Origin: Candidatus Bathyarchaeota archaeon
Lineage (GTDB): Archaea > Thermoproteota > Bathyarchaeia > TCS64
Length of the DNA stretch: 6,039 nucleotides
Reading direction: 5' to 3'
Assembly (NCBI GenBank): GCA_014730055.1
Contig: WJIV01000073.1
Location: 1 to 6,039, forward strand
Shown here: one piece after another, positions 4,522 through 6,039 of the stretch
Layout: every line of letters starts with the position of its first letter
How positions within the stretch are numbered: position 1 is the first letter of the stretch
The notes under the pieces: generated by a model
Told to the model about the DNA's origin: nothing
The model's input: only the letters and a program-made list of their open reading frames with translations
Database searches by the model: none
Program-made: the position numbers and the translations under genes

Positions 4522-6039
4522 TTGAAACTAAATCGGATAAAAGGAACTTGTATAATTATTCTAATCTATATCTTTATGGTTTTTCCCGTGTTCGTATCAG
4601 CACAACTCGAAGACGCTGGGAATGTACATGGGTACATAGTAGATAAAGAAGGGAGACCGTTAAAAAATGTAAAAGTAAGCGCTATCTCAAACTCTGGAAA
4701 CGTACAAACCACAGATCACACGGACGAAGACGGCTTCTATAGATTCGCGCTTGAAAAAGAAACATACACCATTGTAATAGAAAAGCAGGGCTATGCATCA
4801 GAGGAGGTCATAATAACGATCCCTAGGGCTGGTTGGTGGAATGACCCGGAGAGTGATTCTGTGAAGATGGGTGAAATCGCTCTCGAGAAGGCCATTAAGC
4901 TATCTACAAACGCATTGAGCAGAGTAGCCAACCCTGGACAAAAACTTGACATAACATTCACTGTATCAAATAAAGCGGAAACAATCCAAAATGTAGACTT
5001 TGCATTAAGCCTCCCGGAGTACTGGTCCGCAGAAATTTATGATAGCACCAGCGAAGTAAGTCAGATCCAAGTAGCACTAGGAAGCACCCAGTTGACACTA
5101 AGATTGATGATTCCCCAGAGCATGAACCAGACAGAAACAATAGCTCTCACAGCAGTATCTTATCTGAGTGACACCCTGGAGATTAACATCAACCCAAAGG
5201 CAACAACTGACGATGTGGAATTAAAGACAGCCTTCACATCAGTCTCAGAAGAAAAAGGCAGAACTATCAACCTCCCACTCAAGATAATTAATAATGGAGA
5301 GGTAGACAGAAACATCAAGCTTTCAGAAAATGCTCCAGAAAACTGGTCAGTTAACATTCTCACTGATAATCAAATGGCTGTTTCAAGCATACTATTAGAA
5401 CCCGGTGAAACGTATCTGCTTACCGTTGAGGTTGAACCCCCAGATGAGGCAGCCACCGGAGAGTATAGCATAAGCATCATGGCATTAAGTGAAAGTGACA
5501 TTATTCATGACATGGTGAGTGTAAGCATCAATTTACGTCAACCTACAAGCGACGTTGAGGTGATAAGCACATTCACCGACGTTACAATAGAAGCTGGTGG
5601 CAGTATATCCTTTCCAATTGCGATCTGGAACAGAGGAGGAACAGATGCTCTGGCTTTACTATCCATTGAATCCACTCCCAATAACTGGGATACAGTGTTC
5701 ATAACTGATGATGTTAAGGTTTCAAGTGTACTGGTAGGATCAGGAGAATCAAGTACACTTGATTTCAAGGTAGAGCCTCCGAACTCGGTTGAGACTGGTG
5801 AATACGCTTTAACTGTTGTAGTCGAGACCAGCGAAGGATTCAAGGAACTAATACCATTGAAAATCAGCGTTGAAGGTAGTTACAATCTAGAGCTTGAGTT
5901 ATCCACTCTCTATACTACAACTCGAATCGGCGACAGTGTCGGATTCTCGGCTCAGGTTACGAACATGGGTGCCACGCCTGTTACCACGCTTTACTTGGAC
6001 TTTGTCCTACCGGAGGACTGGGAGGCATCCTTAAGCCCA
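4522..6039 (+). CDS. Secreted protein with carboxypeptidase-regulatory-like domain and NEW3-type repeats, partial
   Basis: The frame is open for 506 codons from TTG 4522, immediately after an in-frame TAG, to the window edge. The N-terminus (MKLNRIKGTCIIILIYIFMV then FPVFVSAQ) is a clear signal peptide with likely cleavage after Ala27. Residues about 33-100 form a carboxypeptidase-regulatory-like beta-sandwich (GYIVDKEGRPLKNVKVSAIS, then TDEDGFYRFAL, YTIVIEKQGYASEEV). After that come NEW3-like (COG1470-type) Ig-fold repeats at about 125-225, 230-340, 345-450 and from 455 on. Each has a conserved Trp: LPEYW (W168), APENW (W275), TPNNW (W389) and LPEDW (W500). The PGET-like turn and the PP-x-TGEYS/A strand recur at 294 and 306-316, and at 407 and 419-429. 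No enzyme domain is visible. It should be an extracellular or surface-anchored structural or binding protein. In other archaea such genes often precede ABC-transporter genes; the next gene lies outside the window, so this is untested. A C-terminal TM anchor is likely but unseen. Confidence 0.85.
   Translation, partial: MKLNRIKGTCIIILIYIFMVFPVFVSAQLEDAGNVHGYIVDKEGRPLKNVKVSAISNSGNVQTTDHTDEDGFYRFALEKETYTIVIEKQGYASEEVIITIPRAGWWNDPESDSVKMGEIALEKAIKLSTNALSRVANPGQKLDITFTVSNKAETIQNVDFALSLPEYWSAEIYDSTSEVSQIQVALGSTQLTLRLMIPQSMNQTETIALTAVSYLSDTLEININPKATTDDVELKTAFTSVSEEKGRTINLPLKIINNGEVDRNIKLSENAPENWSVNILTDNQMAVSSILLEPGETYLLTVEVEPPDEAATGEYSISIMALSESDIIHDMVSVSINLRQPTSDVEVISTFTDVTIEAGGSISFPIAIWNRGGTDALALLSIESTPNNWDTVFITDDVKVSSVLVGSGESSTLDFKVEPPNSVETGEYALTVVVETSEGFKELIPLKISVEGSYNLELELSTLYTTTRIGDSVGFSAQVTNMGATPVTTLYLDFVLPEDWEASLSP

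Noticed and set aside
4958..5843. Several minus-strand open frames of 60-101 codons
   Set aside because: All are antisense to the NEW3-repeat gene, whose frame is continuous over 506 codons with regular repeats.

Overview
The window looks archaeal. Candidate promoters are TATA-box type, placed about 26 bp before predicted transcript starts. At least one gene appears leaderless. The base composition is AT-rich, and a winged-helix regulator of the HTH_34 type sits behind a multi-spanning membrane protein. Two large secreted or surface proteins use signal peptides and extracellular modules (TSP3, CARDB-like, NEW3). Nothing here fixes the lineage further; a Euryarchaeota/Thermoplasmatota-like or Asgard-like genome are both possible.

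Layout. Positions 1-1669 (minus): a secreted papain-fold (C39-like) cysteine peptidase fused to a calcium-binding thrombospondin type 3 repeat and a CARDB-like region. Its C-terminus runs off the left edge. Positions 1670-2074: a 405-bp gap without a convincing protein gene. It holds the leaderless promoter of the peptidase and a cluster of nested complementary segments (1830-1991) followed by a hairpin and T-run. I read this as a possible plus-strand structured RNA. Positions 2075-3005 (minus): a two-gene overlapping operon with a six-TM membrane protein first and the HTH_34-type regulator second. Positions 3006-3306: a divergent regulatory region with two TATA boxes, two perfect palindromes beside the leftward promoter, and a 13-base sequence repeated exactly in front of both promoters. 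Positions 3307-3648 (plus): a small two-TM protein of unknown function. Positions 3771-4450 (plus): a membrane-protein gene broken by three single-base frameshifts, each in a homopolymer run. Positions 4522-6039 (plus): a secreted protein with a carboxypeptidase-regulatory-like domain and at least four NEW3-like beta-sandwich repeats, running off the right edge.

How the parts may work together (inference). The regulator probably controls its own operon and the divergent small membrane protein through the shared operator sequence, so three of the genes may form one envelope-related regulon. The peptidase and the NEW3-repeat protein are both exported but are not obviously linked to that cassette. 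I see no insertion sequence, integrase, CRISPR array, complete tRNA or rRNA gene.
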